Source of the DNA: Acanthamoeba sp. SK_2022b
Taxonomy: Eukaryota; Discosea; Longamoebia; Acanthamoebidae
DNA: 64,000 bases
Direction: 5' to 3'
NCBI GenBank assembly: GCA_027943245.1
Contig: JANDJZ010000199.1
Span: 34,840-98,839 of the forward strand
Position 1 is the stretch's first letter. Each line of letters begins with the position of its first letter. The position numbers were made by a program, and so were the translations under genes. The notes beneath the pieces were generated by a model. The model saw only the letters and a program-made list of their open reading frames with translations. It made no database searches and was not told where the DNA came from. Positions 1 to 9,416 of the stretch are shown here, piece after piece.

Positions 1-2
1 GC

Positions 3-599
<597 letters not shown>

Positions 600-624
600 T
601 GGCATGATGTTAAGCTGATAATGA

Positions 625-650
625 GGGCGACATTTTTGTCGCCCTTTTTT
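625..650 (+). terminator. Rho-independent terminator of gapA
   Basis: A 7-bp GC-rich stem (GGGCGAC/GTCGCCC) with a T-rich loop is followed by a run of seven T, 25 bases after the gapA stop codon. Confidence 0.9.
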
Positions 651-683
651 ATTTGTCTCTCCGGCAAACATTAAGGTAATGAA

Positions 684-1559
684 ATGAACGAGAAAATTTT
701 CACCCTGCCCGTTTCCGAACAGATTTCGCCTTACATCAGCCAGCGTCAACTCGATGAGCTGGGCGTGGTTGTGGTGTCGCACCCGAAAGTGCGCGCGGCC
801 GTCGCGCTGCAAGGCGCCCATTTGCTGGCCTGGCAGCCCAGCGGTGAGCAGCCGGTGATTTGGCTCAGCAGCAATACCCCCTTCGCCAAAGGCAAGGCCA
901 TCCGCGGCGGCGTGCCGATCTGCTGGCCGTGGTTCGGCCCGGTAGCCCAACCCTCCCACGGTTTTGCCCGTAATCAGCCCTGGAGCCTGACGGCGCACGA
1001 TGAAGATGACAACGGCGTCATCCTGACCTTTACCCTGAAAGACAATGAGCAGACCCGCAAACTGTGGCCGCACGCCTTCACGCTGATTGCCCGCTTCAAG
1101 CTGGGTGTGGAGTGCGAGATCGAGTTGGAATCGCACGGCGATTATCAGGCTACGGCGGCGCTGCACAGCTACTTCCAGGTCGGCGACATCGATCGGGTCA
1201 GCGTGGCGGGCCTGGGCGAGCCTTATATCGACAAGGTGGCGGGCGGCGCTGAGGCGCGCCAGGCGGGCGAAGTGACCTTCGTCGGCCAAACCGACCGCGT
1301 CTACACCCGCCCGGAGGCCTTCAGCCAGATCCGCGATCCGGCGCTCGCGCGCACCATCGAGGTTCACCACCATCATATGAGTGACGTTATCGCCTGGAAC
1401 CCGGGCGTAGAGCTCTCCTGCAGCATGGGGGATATGCCGAACGACGGTTACAAGACCATGGTCTGCGTAGAGACCGGGCGCGTCAGTAAACCGCTGGTCG
1501 CCGCCGGCGAACAACCGGCCCGTTTGGGTGTGACCTTCCGCAGCCGTAAGAAAGCCTGA
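684..1559 (+). CDS. yeaD: D-hexose-6-phosphate epimerase/mutarotase (YeaD family)
   Basis: This 291-residue cytosolic protein belongs to the aldose-1-epimerase-like glucose-6-phosphate 1-epimerase family, whose members interconvert anomers of hexose-6-phosphates. The length matches enterobacterial YeaD. Family hallmarks visible are RGGVPICWPWFGP around residues 74-86, the FARNQPW segment after it, a conserved histidine in the AALHSYF stretch, and the late ELSCSMGDM-type tail. It follows gapA, separated by a terminator, as in E. coli. The downstream hairpin at 1593-1617 serves it and the convergent mipA. The family is certain. The precise in vivo sugar phosphate is inferred from the family. 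Confidence 0.93.
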   Translation: MNEKIFTLPVSEQISPYISQRQLDELGVVVVSHPKVRAAVALQGAHLLAWQPSGEQPVIWLSSNTPFAKGKAIRGGVPICWPWFGPVAQPSHGFARNQPWSLTAHDEDDNGVILTFTLKDNEQTRKLWPHAFTLIARFKLGVECEIELESHGDYQATAALHSYFQVGDIDRVSVAGLGEPYIDKVAGGAEARQAGEVTFVGQTDRVYTRPEAFSQIRDPALARTIEVHHHHMSDVIAWNPGVELSCSMGDMPNDGYKTMVCVETGRVSKPLVAAGEQPARLGVTFRSRKKA

Positions 1560-1592
1560 AAAGCCGTGCGCGGCAGCGCACCACAGATGTGC

Positions 1593-1617
1593 AAAAGGGG
1601 CGCCAGCGCCCCTTTTT
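1593..1617. terminator. Bidirectional terminator between yeaD and mipA
   Basis: The arms AAAAGGGGCG/CGCCCCTTTT surround a four-base loop and give T-runs on both strands. It sits between the two convergent stop codons. Confidence 0.85.
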
Positions 1618-1653
1618 GATGCACGCCATGCACGATGATCGTGCAATGCGTGA

Positions 1654-2418
1654 TTAGAAGGTGTAGCTCACACCCGTCATCAGCAAACCGGTGTAGGATT
1701 TATCCACCATCGGACTGTCTTTCACTTCATCAGACAACTTCACATAGCGGCCGACGAAGAAGGCATTCCAGCTTTTGTTGATCTGGTAATTGGCGCTCAG
1801 CTCGAGATACGGCGCCCAGCTATCGCCTGGGGTGTAGCTGTCAAGGCCGCTGCGGCGCGATTCATTGGCGCTGACGCCATAGTAATATTTGTTCTGGTTC
1901 TTGCTGTTCCACATCACGCCCACGCCTGGGACCAGCGTCAGCGCGTCCAGATCAAACTTGTACAGGTAAGCCACATCGCCCACCAGACCGTTGCTGTTGT
2001 TCAGCGTGTCGCCGGTGAAGGTGGTGCGGAGGGTGCCCCACTCGGCGTTGTGCGAGTAGGCCAGGCCGGCCATCAGCGTGCCGCGGCGCTTGTCGAGACG
2101 CTTCATGCGATCGTCGTCGCTGTCGCCCGGACGGTAGCCCCATGGCGTGTAGTAACCCATGATGCTCAGCTGGTTTTCTTGATCCTTCCACAGGTAGTAA
2201 CCGGCGGTCAGAGTACGGAAGTAGAAGTCGTCACCTTCATAGTCGATAACGGGCACCGGATAAACGCGGTCCTGATAACCACGATACGCGTCCGGGCTAA
2301 CCAGCGCGGCAGCGCCGAGTGACCAGGTTCCCGCCTGAGCACTTTGCGCACAAACCATTGCGGAAGCGATAATTGCTAGCGTTTTGAGTTTTGAAATCTT
2401 CACTGGTTCTTTTTCCAT
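1654..2418 (-). CDS. mipA: MipA/OmpV family outer-membrane protein
   Basis: This 254-residue outer-membrane beta-barrel is a member of the MipA/OmpV family. E. coli MipA scaffolds murein synthases and hydrolases (MltA-PBP1B). A signal peptide is visible, ending near AQSAQA around residue 29. Alternating beta strands follow, with family motifs YPVPVIDYEGDDFYFR, GDTLNNSNG and WNSKNQNKYYYGVS, and a C-terminal phenylalanine (GVSYTF) typical of BAM-inserted barrels. A GTG codon five residues in would give a more typical signal peptide start, so the first five residues are uncertain. Family assignment is firm. The scaffolding role is inherited from E. coli. Confidence 0.9.
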   Translation of the reverse strand: MEKEPVKISKLKTLAIIASAMVCAQSAQAGTWSLGAAALVSPDAYRGYQDRVYPVPVIDYEGDDFYFRTLTAGYYLWKDQENQLSIMGYYTPWGYRPGDSDDDRMKRLDKRRGTLMAGLAYSHNAEWGTLRTTFTGDTLNNSNGLVGDVAYLYKFDLDALTLVPGVGVMWNSKNQNKYYYGVSANESRRSGLDSYTPGDSWAPYLELSANYQINKSWNAFFVGRYVKLSDEVKDSPMVDKSYTGLLMTGVSYTF

Positions 2419-2843
2419 AAATTACAGGGTTAATAGCTGCAACAGTTTATGTGAAAATTTAGTTACGCGCCTAATCTTTACAATAGAAAACGACCAAGAT
2501 CGAATAACTTATAGCGGAATTATGAATTAATCATGGCGGAACGGTGACGTTTCATCCCGCAGGCCGCGCCAGACAAGGCATTTGGCTCACACGGTAATAA
2601 CTGAGTCATTGATATGACTTAAAAAAAGCTTTTTCTGCGGCAGGAAATTTTCCGGCAAGCAAACTAAGCTTAATCAGAAGGTGAATTTATCCTGGGCCCA
2701 GTGGCATACAGCGCAACTCGCGATAATAAGCGCACCAAGTTGGCATACGGGTTGCTGTACTCAGGCGTATTCTCATCTTTCGGGAGCCAGAACACTATCA
2801 CACGCTCTCTTTAACCTGTGCTAATAACGAAAGGACGGGCATC
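2419..2843. other. Divergent mipA/yeaG regulatory region
   Basis: This is 425 bases without a convincing ORF. It holds the mipA promoter region on the minus strand and, near its right end, the sigma-54 promoter of yeaG. The rest shows no repeat or hairpin of note. Confidence 0.6.
2741..2756 (+). promoter_or_regulatory. Sigma-54 (RpoN) promoter of yeaGH
   Basis: The sequence TGGCAT-A-CGGG-TTGCT matches the RpoN -24/-12 consensus TGGCAYRNNNNTTGCW at every defined base. It lies about 88 bases before the yeaG start. E. coli yeaGH is known to be transcribed by RpoN with NtrC in nitrogen starvation. No NtrC site was identified with confidence upstream. Confidence 0.85.
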
Positions 2844-4778
2844 ATGAACATATTTGACCACTATCGCCAGCGCTACGAAGCTGCCAAGGACGAAGAGTTC
2901 ACACTGCAGGAATTTCTTACCATTTGCCGGCAAGATCGCAGTGCCTATGCCAACGCGGCCGAACGTCTGCTGATGGCTATCGGTGAACCTGTGATGGTCG
3001 ACACTGCGCTAGAATCACGCCTGTCGCGCCTGTTCTCCAACCGCGTGATCGCACGCTATCCGGCCTTCGAAGAATTCTACGGCATGGAAGAGGCCATCGA
3101 ACAGATCGTCTCTTACCTGAAACACGCCGCCCAGGGCCTGGAAGAGAAGAAACAGATCCTGTACCTGCTCGGCCCGGTGGGCGGCGGTAAATCCTCGCTG
3201 GCGGAACGCCTGAAGGCGCTGATGCAGCGCGTGCCCATCTATACCCTCAGCGCCAACGGCGAACGCAGCCCGGTCAACGATCATCCGCTGTGCCTGTTCA
3301 ATCCGCAGGAAGATGCCTCGATCCTGGAAAAAGAGTTCAACATCCCCAGTCGCTATCTCGGCACCATCATGTCGCCGTGGGCGGCCAAGCGCCTGCATGA
3401 GTTCGGCGGCGACATCACCAAGTTTAAAGTCGTGAAAGTGCGCCCTTCCATTCTGGAACAGATCGCCATCGCCAAAACCGAACCGGGCGACGAGAACAAC
3501 CAGGACATCTCTGCGCTGGTCGGTAAAGTGGATATCCGTAAACTGGAGAACCACGCGCAGAACGATCCGGACGCCTACGGGTACTCCGGTGCCCTGTGCC
3601 GCGCCAACCAGGGGATAATGGAATTCGTCGAGATGTTCAAAGCACCGATCAAGGTGCTGCACCCGCTGCTGACGGCGACCCAGGAAGGTAACTACAACGG
3701 CACCGAGGGCATCTCCGCCCTGCCGTTCAACGGCATTATTCTGGCGCACTCCAACGAATCCGAATGGGTGACCTTCCGTAACAACAAGAACAACGAAGCG
3801 TTCCTCGACCGCGTGTACATCGTCAAGGTACCTTACTGCCTGCGCGTGTCGGAAGAGATCAAGATTTACGACAAATTGCTGGACCACAGCGAGCTGACCC
3901 ACGCGCCCTGCGCGCCGGGCACCCTGGAGACGCTGGCGCGGTTTAGCGTGCTGTCGCGGCTGAAAGAGCCGGAAAACTCGAGCATTTACTCGAAAATGCG
4001 CGTGTACGACGGCGAAAGCCTCAAGGATACCGATCCGAAGGCCAAGTCCTATCAGGAGTACCGCGACTACGCCGGGGTTGACGAAGGCATGAACGGCCTC
4101 TCCACCCGTTTCGCCTTTAAAATCCTCTCGCGAGTGTTTAACTTCGATCACGCCGAGGTGGCGGCTAACCCGGTGCACCTGTTCTATGTGTTGGAACAGC
4201 AGATCGAACGCGAACAGTTCCCGCAGGATTTGGCCGAGAAATACCTGGAGCACCTGAAAGGCTACCTGATCCCGAAATACGCCGAGTTTATCGGCAAGGA
4301 GATCCAGACCGCCTATCTGGAATCCTACTCGGAATACGGACAGAACATTTTCGATCGCTACGTGACCTACGCGGACTTCTGGATTCAGGATCAGGAGTAT
4401 CGCGATCCCGATACCGGTCAGCTGTTCGATCGTGAGTCCCTGAACGCCGAGCTGGAGAAAATTGAAAAGCCGGCCGGGATCAGCAATCCGAAAGATTTCC
4501 GTAACGAAATCGTGAACTTCGTGCTGCGTGCCCGCGCCAATAACAACGGCCGTAACCCGAACTGGACCAGCTACGAGAAGCTGCGCACCGTGATCGAGAA
4601 GAAAATGTTCTCCAATACCGAAGAGCTGTTGCCGGTGATTTCGTTCAACGCCAAAACCTCGACGGACGAGCAGAAAAAACACGACGACTTCGTCGACCGT
4701 ATGATGGAGAAAGGCTATACCCGTAAGCAGGTGCGCCTGCTGTGTGAATGGTATCTGCGGGTCAGAAAATCCTCATAA
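2844..4778 (+). CDS. yeaG: PrkA-family serine protein kinase YeaG
   Basis: This 644-residue cytosolic kinase of the PrkA family carries an N-terminal AAA-type domain and a C-terminal kinase-like domain. The Walker A motif GPVGGGKS is at residues 110-117. The full length matches E. coli YeaG. The start has a good upstream AAGGA. It is followed by yeaH, as in most enterobacteria, and the two act together in nitrogen starvation, stationary phase and stress adaptation. Regulation is read from the sigma-54 promoter upstream. A long antisense ORF covers most of the gene and is a codon-bias shadow. Confidence 0.96.
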   Translation: MNIFDHYRQRYEAAKDEEFTLQEFLTICRQDRSAYANAAERLLMAIGEPVMVDTALESRLSRLFSNRVIARYPAFEEFYGMEEAIEQIVSYLKHAAQGLEEKKQILYLLGPVGGGKSSLAERLKALMQRVPIYTLSANGERSPVNDHPLCLFNPQEDASILEKEFNIPSRYLGTIMSPWAAKRLHEFGGDITKFKVVKVRPSILEQIAIAKTEPGDENNQDISALVGKVDIRKLENHAQNDPDAYGYSGALCRANQGIMEFVEMFKAPIKVLHPLLTATQEGNYNGTEGISALPFNGIILAHSNESEWVTFRNNKNNEAFLDRVYIVKVPYCLRVSEEIKIYDKLLDHSELTHAPCAPGTLETLARFSVLSRLKEPENSSIYSKMRVYDGESLKDTDPKAKSYQEYRDYAGVDEGMNGLSTRFAFKILSRVFNFDHAEVAANPVHLFYVLEQQIEREQFPQDLAEKYLEHLKGYLIPKYAEFIGKEIQTAYLESYSEYGQNIFDRYVTYADFWIQDQEYRDPDTGQLFDRESLNAELEKIEKPAGISNPKDFRNEIVNFVLRARANNNGRNPNWTSYEKLRTVIEKKMFSNTEELLPVISFNAKTSTDEQKKHDDFVDRMMEKGYTRKQVRLLCEWYLRVRKSS

Positions 4779-4909
4779 CGCCTCAGGTAAGCGGCATTAT
4801 CAGGGCCATGTCCACCGTCATGGACGTTGCAGCGCAACCCACGGAGGGGCGGCACATTGCGCTGCAGCGACCGGGACATGAAGAGTTGGCAACGTCGTTT
4901 GGGGGAAGT

Positions 4910-6178
4910 ATGGCCTATTTCATTGACCGACGGCTGAACGGCAAAAACAAGAGCATGGTGAACCGCCAGCGCTTCTTGCGTCGTTACAAGTCGCAAATCA
5001 AACAGTCGATTGCCGAAGCCATCAACAAGCGTTCGGTCACCGACGTAGACAGCGGGGAATCGGTCTCCATCCCCACTGACGATATCAACGAACCGATGTT
5101 TCATCAGGGGCGCGGCGGCACGCGCCATCGGGTGCATCCGGGCAACGACCACTTCGTGCAGAACGATCGCGTTGAGCGGCCTCAGGGCGGATCAGGCGGT
5201 GGCGGCGGCCAGGGCAACGCCAGCCAGGACGGTGAAGGCCAGGATGAGTTCGTCTTCCAGATTTCCAAAGACGAGTATCTCGATCTTTTGTTCGAAGATC
5301 TTGCCCTGCCCAACCTGAAAAAGAACCAGTACAAGCAGTTGACCGAGTTCAAAACCCACCGCGCAGGCTATACCGCCAACGGTGTGCCGGCCAACATCAG
5401 CGTCGTGCGATCGCTGCAAAACTCGCTGGCGCGGCGTACCGCCATGACCGCCGGGAAAAGGCGCGCGTTGCACGAACTGGAAGACGAGTTGAACCAGCTG
5501 GAAAACACTGAACCGGTGCAGTTGCTGGAAGAGGAGCGGTTGCGCAAGGAGATTGCCGAACTGCGCAAGAAAATCGAAAGCGTGCCGTTCATCGACACCT
5601 TCGATTTGCGCTACAAAAACTATGAGCGCCGGCCGGAACCCTCCAGCCAGGCGGTGATGTTCTGCCTGATGGACGTGTCCGGCTCGATGGATCAGGCGAC
5701 CAAAGATATGGCCAAACGTTTTTACATTCTGCTTTATCTGTTCCTGAGCCGTACCTACAAAAACGTCGAGGTGGTCTATATTCGCCACCACACCCAGGCG
5801 AAAGAGGTGGACGAACAGGAGTTCTTCTATTCGCAAGAAACCGGCGGCACCATCGTCTCCAGCGCGCTGAAGCTGATGAACGACGTCGTCGAAGAGCGCT
5901 ACGACCCGGCGCAATGGAATATCTACGCCGCGCAGGCGTCGGACGGTGACAACTGGGCCGACGATTCACCGCTGTGTCATGAGCTGTTGGCGAAGAAGCT
6001 CCTGCCGATGGTGCGTTATTACAGCTATATAGAAATCACTCGTCGCGCTCATCAGACGCTGTGGCGCGAATATGAGGATCTGCAGGCGAAATTCGACAAC
6101 TTCGCCATGCAGCATATCCGCGAGCCGGACGATATTTATCCGGTATTCCGCGAACTGTTTCGCAAGCAAACCGTGTGA
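4910..6178 (+). CDS. yeaH: DUF444 family VWA-domain protein YeaH
   Basis: This 422-residue protein of the UPF0229/DUF444 family is the usual partner of the YeaG kinase. The frame is open further upstream, but ATG at 4910 follows GGGGGAAG and gives the conserved N-terminus [16 protein letters not shown] glycine-rich linker lies near residues 91-103. A charged helical stretch follows at about 185-225. The C-terminal von Willebrand factor A domain has the MIDAS motif DVSGSMD at residues 255-261. Its biochemical role is not established. Pairing with yeaG points to the same starvation/stress response. Confidence 0.95.
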   Translation: MAYFIDRRLNGKNKSMVNRQRFLRRYKSQIKQSIAEAINKRSVTDVDSGESVSIPTDDINEPMFHQGRGGTRHRVHPGNDHFVQNDRVERPQGGSGGGGGQGNASQDGEGQDEFVFQISKDEYLDLLFEDLALPNLKKNQYKQLTEFKTHRAGYTANGVPANISVVRSLQNSLARRTAMTAGKRRALHELEDELNQLENTEPVQLLEEERLRKEIAELRKKIESVPFIDTFDLRYKNYERRPEPSSQAVMFCLMDVSGSMDQATKDMAKRFYILLYLFLSRTYKNVEVVYIRHHTQAKEVDEQEFFYSQETGGTIVSSALKLMNDVVEERYDPAQWNIYAAQASDGDNWADDSPLCHELLAKKLLPMVRYYSYIEITRRAHQTLWREYEDLQAKFDNFAMQHIREPDDIYPVFRELFRKQTV

Positions 6179-6200
6179 ATAGCACCGCGCGAACGTCACC

Positions 6201-6237
6201 ACAGCCGGAGAATGACATTTTCCGGCTGTTTCTTTTT
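6201..6237 (+). terminator. Terminator of yeaGH
   Basis: The perfect 9-bp stem ACAGCCGGA/TCCGGCTGT is followed by a T-rich tract, 23 bases after the yeaH stop. Confidence 0.88.
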
Positions 6238-6516
6238 CACCATTATATATTCAGAATATCTATGTTTAATTTTTAAACAAACCCAATATCAATAATAAGC
6301 CACATTGCCTAGAACGGCCCTCCCTATTATTTGCGCTTCTGAGGTTATTCCTAAACATTCGCCTCCTGGCCCGCACGGCTTGATAGGAATATTCCCATTC
6401 AGTTATCGTTACCTCATCGCTTAAGTCCTTTACTAAGCGAAATTTGCCTCATTTTATTTTTCCATGGCTTCTCAGCCCTCCACGGCGGGCATTTACCTGT
6501 CAGCAGGTTAGACATC
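6238..6516. other. AT-rich leader upstream of the YmgB-like gene
   Basis: About 280 bases without a supported gene. The segment is AT-rich compared with its surroundings and probably contains the promoter and a long 5' leader of the small regulator gene at 6517. No clear operator was recognised. Confidence 0.4.
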
Positions 6517-6747
6517 ATGATCGACTACACTCTCTATGGCCTCAACAAGCAAGATGTTGATGAATACCATAAGCAAATATGCTGCCTGCTCGGCAAAAGC
6601 GTGCTGCTGGTGCTGACCGCCAACAAGCCGATAACCAAACAGAATCTGCTCGCCTGCCTTATCCAGGAGGTGGAAAAACAACCCGATGATTATTTTCAGA
6701 GACTGCATCGTGCAGCAATAGAAATGATCGGCGTCAACGGGCGTTAA
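6517..6747 (+). CDS. YmgB/AriR/YcgZ-family small regulator
   Basis: This 76-residue protein resembles the YmgB (AriR)/YcgZ family of small two-helix proteins. E. coli members act as connectors in biofilm, acid-resistance and Rcs signalling. The supporting pattern is a glycine followed by a hydrophobic helix (LLGKSVLLVLTAN), then the KPITKQNLLACLIQEVE segment and a final RAAIEMI helix. This matches the spacing of the family (LG..V..L....K.V...NI...L...E). A weak AGG lies ten bases before the ATG. A 32-codon membrane peptide gene starts six bases after its stop, so the two may be co-transcribed. Membership is a judgement from pattern only. Confidence 0.6.
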   Translation: MIDYTLYGLNKQDVDEYHKQICCLLGKSVLLVLTANKPITKQNLLACLIQEVEKQPDDYFQRLHRAAIEMIGVNGR

Positions 6748-6753
6748 GGCGAT

Positions 6754-6852
6754 ATGCGCAAGGCGGAAATCTACGCCATTATTGCCACCCTCGTGGTGTT
6801 AATGATGATGTTCATCATTACCCTTGATAGCGATATCAACCCTTATCCTTAA
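6754..6852 (+). CDS. Small single-span membrane protein (32 aa)
   Basis: The ORF of 32 codons encodes a peptide with a short charged N-terminus (MRKAE), one hydrophobic span of about 19 residues rich in valine, leucine and methionine, and a polar tail ending in NPYP. TAAGG precedes the ATG by the right distance, and the start lies six bases after the stop of the YmgB-like gene. It resembles the single-span proteins that enterobacteria express under stress, but I recognise no specific family. A real protein is inferred from the start signal, the clean transmembrane profile and the operon-like position. Confidence 0.55.
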   Translation: MRKAEIYAIIATLVVLMMMFIITLDSDINPYP

Positions 6853-6858
6853 TAAGCG

Positions 6859-6891
6859 CCTATTACGCCGGCTCTTTAGCCCGACGTAATA
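6859..6891. repeat. Imperfect inverted repeat
   Basis: The outer 8-bp arms CTATTACG/CGTAATAG enclose a second GC stem. No T-run follows on either strand, so it may be an RNA-stabilising hairpin rather than a terminator. It sits between the small membrane protein gene and the convergent hydrolase gene. Confidence 0.5.
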
Positions 6892-6938
6892 GACAGTCTG
6901 TTGCGGGCTGTCACCTTGATTACCTTTCTGCCCTGGCT

Positions 6939-7628
6939 TTATTCATAACCGGCCGCTTCGTCAATCAATCCCGCCACCTCTGCGGCATGGGAAACCAGCG
7001 AAGCATGACTGGCATCCAGCACCATAACTTTCTTGGCCCGCAGCCGCTGCGCCATGTGCCGCTGATTCTCCGGCGCTATCATGCGATCGTCGCTGGAGAG
7101 CTGATACCATGACGGTTTATGTTTCCATGCCGGTTCGCCGATGGTGTTACCGAAGGTATCGGCCAGCGGAGCCTTCTGCGCCACCGCCATCACCAGCGCT
7201 TCGTCGGCAGTCAGATCCTGGCAAAAGCTCTCGTGAAACTTGTCGGCTTTGATCCACAGATAGCCGTCGCTGTCCGGGGCCAGATTCGCCACCGCCGCAG
7301 GAGGATGCGCTTGCGTAATACCGCCGGGGCTTTCTCCGGCGTCCGGCGCAAAGGCGGCGATGTAGACCAGGCCGACCACATTAGGCAGGTTGCCCATTGC
7401 CGTGATCACGGCACCACCGTAAGAGTGCCCCACCAACAATACCGGCCCCGCTTGCTGCGCGACCATCTTGCGCGTGCGTTCCGCATCCTCAGCCAACGAG
7501 GTCAGCGGCATTTCCACCGCATGCATCGCCGAATATCCCCTATGCGACAACTCGAGGATGACCTTACTCCAGTGCGCGGCGCCGCCCCAGAATCCGTGTA
7601 CCAGCACGATAGTGGGTTTTGTGCTCAT
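6939..7628 (-). CDS. Alpha/beta-fold hydrolase
   Basis: This 229-residue cytosolic protein belongs to the alpha/beta hydrolase superfamily, close to salicylate-esterase/EstC-like proteins. The nucleophile elbow GHSYGG is at residues 67-72 (Ser69) and the oxyanion-type motif HGFWGG at 11-16. The acid and base appear to be in SSDDRMI and the late HASLVSH segment. The frame extends five codons upstream, but AAGGAG eight bases before 7628 selects the internal ATG. The substrate cannot be told from sequence. It stands alone, with no linked pathway genes. Confidence 0.85.
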   Translation of the reverse strand: MSTKPTIVLVHGFWGGAAHWSKVILELSHRGYSAMHAVEMPLTSLAEDAERTRKMVAQQAGPVLLVGHSYGGAVITAMGNLPNVVGLVYIAAFAPDAGESPGGITQAHPPAAVANLAPDSDGYLWIKADKFHESFCQDLTADEALVMAVAQKAPLADTFGNTIGEPAWKHKPSWYQLSSDDRMIAPENQRHMAQRLRAKKVMVLDASHASLVSHAAEVAGLIDEAAGYE

Positions 7629-7925
7629 TGCCGACTCCTTCATCTTAGGGAAGCGCTATAGACAGATAAACTGCAGCCCTTAAGGGGCGCGCCTTGCTAC
7701 CGGCGACGTCACGCAGTCCTCATTTTTATATAGTCAGGCTCGCGGCGTTCGGCAATAGCTACGACGGGTTAACGCACGCGATTTCCCGGCATCGCCATGG
7801 CCTATCCACGCAGCGTGCAAAGCAAAAAACGGGATTAAAACTAGGATTTTTACCCATACCGATCTAAAATCTCGCGCAAAAACAAAGAGAAGTAAATTTA
7901 GCTCACCGGGAAAAGGAATGAAGTT

Positions 7926-8015
7926 GTGAAGGAAATGATCTCCATCGTTTTTATGGCATGCCTGCTGGCGCTGCTGTTTTCGTGGCTGTTCGTCTACGGT
8001 CTTAACATTCATTAA
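7926..8015 (+). CDS. Small single-span membrane protein (29 aa)
   Basis: This 29-codon ORF starts with GTG. It is preceded by AAAAGGA at a spacing of about eight bases, and the overlapping ATG at 7918 stops after three codons. The peptide is almost wholly hydrophobic: a short MKEM head, one transmembrane segment of about 20 residues and a YGLNIH end. No family is recognised. The start signal and hydrophobic profile support expression. The short length and non-ATG start leave real doubt. Confidence 0.5.
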   Translation: MKEMISIVFMACLLALLFSWLFVYGLNIH

Positions 8016-8447
8016 ACCTGCGGCGACAATAAATCCCCCTCCCTGGCTGGCAAGCAGCGCATCGGGACGATGCGCTAAAACCGCCCCCCCAAAGTGCCCA
8101 CGAAAGCAAAACCTGACGCCATCCCGCCTTAACCTTTCCGCCCACAGATACATCAATAATATTTACGTATAACAGTCCTATCCCCTTTCTGCGTCCCTCG
8201 TCGACTTTTTTCTGACCTGGCGTAGCCCCCCAAACAGAGGGCTTGCCAGACGCAAAATGTTACCGGTAACTATGTTGTTGATTTCTTTTTGTAATAACCG
8301 GAAAGCCGTTAATAACCCTACGTTCTTTATAGAAATAAATTATGCATTCTTATGGATAAAGGTATGAATAAACGGCCTTTGGTCATTGATTATCACCCGC
8401 CAAGCTCCTAGAATTCGCGCGTAAAAATACAACTGGGATCGGGTTTC
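8016..8447. other. Non-coding stretch upstream of the GhoT/OrtT-like gene
   Basis: About 430 bases with no supported ORF. A GhoS-type antitoxin frame would be expected directly before ghoT but is not present on either strand. There is an imperfect inverted repeat (AGCCC...GGGCT) around 8225-8245. The right part is AT-rich and probably holds the promoter of the downstream gene. Confidence 0.5.
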
Positions 8448-8624
8448 ATGTCGTCGCTGTGGGTTGCAACGCAATACTGTTATTTTATTGGTCTGTTAGT
8501 TTCTATGATTTTCACCTACCTGGTTAGCCGGGACACCGTCAAAATACGCTGTATCAGCGCACTGACCATCGGGTTAACCTGGCCGTTGAGCCTGCCGGTC
8601 GTGTTGCTGTTTTCGCTGTTCTAA
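8448..8624 (+). CDS. GhoT/OrtT-family membrane toxin, no GhoS partner
   Basis: This 58-codon gene encodes a two-span inner-membrane peptide of the GhoT/OrtT family. Known members lower the proton motive force and ATP level and promote growth arrest. Visible features are a first transmembrane helix, a short charged loop with an arginine and aspartate, and a proline-containing second helix that ends in the short hydrophobic tail characteristic of the family. Length and topology match GhoT (57 aa) and OrtT. GhoT is normally preceded by the antitoxin endoribonuclease gene ghoS. None is present here, so the gene is better compared with the orphan OrtT. No strong ribosome-binding site is visible. 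Confidence 0.8.
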   Translation: MSSLWVATQYCYFIGLLVSMIFTYLVSRDTVKIRCISALTIGLTWPLSLPVVLLFSLF

Positions 8625-8719
8625 TCCCCCAACAGACCTCGCGGCGGGTTTGGGTTTTCAAACAGCCATGCTAATGAAAAAGGGAAGGCCGCCGGCGTCG
8701 CGGATTTTTGGCGTGGGAT

Positions 8720-8825
8720 AAAAAAACGCCAGCGCAAGGCTGGCATGAAAACTGGAAGCAATGTGAGCAATGTCGTGCCGGCTCGGGGGGCACAGAAGGA
8801 GACAACCCTTTCCCCTCACCGGCGA
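8720..8825 (-). ncRNA. ryhB: RyhB small RNA (iron-sparing Hfq sRNA)
   Basis: On the minus strand, positions 8778-8751 contain without mismatch the 28-nt conserved core of enterobacterial RyhB (starting GCACGACATTGCTC), the region that pairs with targets such as sodB. It is followed by a GCCAGC/GCTGGC terminator stem and seven T (8744-8720), as in RyhB. A -10 box TATTAT (8838-8833) and a Fur box overlap upstream, which fits repression by Fur-Fe2+. The 5' end is estimated. RyhB represses iron-using proteins when iron is scarce. Several frames run through this locus on both strands but none has coding character. Confidence 0.92.
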
Positions 8826-8831
8826 AAAGAT

Positions 8832-8850
8832 GATAATACGTCTCATTATT
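8832..8850 (-). promoter_or_regulatory. Fur box and core promoter of ryhB
   Basis: The 19-mer matches the Fur consensus at 13 positions, with both GATAAT/ATTAT-type arms intact. It overlaps the -10 element TATTAT at 8838-8833, so Fur binding would block RNA polymerase. Confidence 0.82.
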
Positions 8851-8897
8851 GATTGTAAAGTCATTTCCCTGCGCAACGTTTTCCCTTTGGGAAAATA

Positions 8898-9191
8898 TCA
8901 GCCGCGCGGCGCTCGCCAGCACCGATACAACCGCCCCGTCCCCCACACCAGCAGCCACAGAAAAATATTCATCCCCAACCAGAGCATCAGCAAGTAGAAG
9001 AAAGTTTGATAACCGGGTATGCCCCGGTCGGCCAAAAACGGGTTGAAGTGCAAAAATTTGACGATCGCGAAGGGGTTAAGATTGAAACGGTTGAACACGG
9101 CCGCCGTCAACAGCGGCGGCAACAGCGAGTAAAACGCCAGGCTGAACAGCAGCAGAAGCTTAGTGCCCGAAGTGTTTTTATAATCTTTCAT
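8898..9191 (-). CDS. Hypothetical two-span membrane protein
   Basis: This 97-residue protein has two predicted transmembrane segments (roughly residues 11-33 and 63-85), separated by a loop rich in Phe, Asn and Pro, and a basic C-terminus (RLYRCWRAPRG). The positive-inside pattern suggests both termini face the cytoplasm. It belongs to no family I recognise. The ribosome-binding site is weak. It lies immediately upstream of the ryhB promoter on the same strand and divergent from the gene at 9417. Codon use and hydrophobicity support it as a true gene. Confidence 0.6.
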   Translation of the reverse strand: MKDYKNTSGTKLLLLFSLAFYSLLPPLLTAAVFNRFNLNPFAIVKFLHFNPFLADRGIPGYQTFFYLLMLWLGMNIFLWLLVWGTGRLYRCWRAPRG

Positions 9192-9416
9192 ATCAATATA
9201 TTGCGTCTTTCACCATGGTGCAGAAACGGCCAAATAGTCACATGCCAGCCGACCCCGCGAGAGAAAAAGAGTTCCAGGCCAGCACGGAAATAAAGCCGAT
9301 CCTGTGTTTAATCGTCATTTAGCGCTCGGGTGATATATACCCTGTGAATTTTAAATTACGATGCCGCCGCGCCGTCTTCAACCGCAGCGTTTGCCGGGCA
9401 TCATCAGGAGGCATTA

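Noticed and set aside
3015..4682. 555-codon frame antisense to yeaG
   Set aside because: It mirrors the codon bias of yeaG, has no ribosome-binding site or family likeness, and overlaps a certain gene completely.
7734..8156. 140-codon minus-strand frame
   Set aside because: Poor composition and no start signal; it runs opposite the 29-codon membrane peptide and non-coding DNA.
8351..8410. 19-codon frame just upstream of the GhoT/OrtT-like gene
   Set aside because: Considered as a leader or antitoxin peptide, but it has no clear ribosome-binding site and no likeness to GhoS, which is a much larger enzyme.
8658..8958. Frames on both strands across the ryhB locus
   Set aside because: The segment is explained by the sRNA, its terminator and its Fur-controlled promoter.
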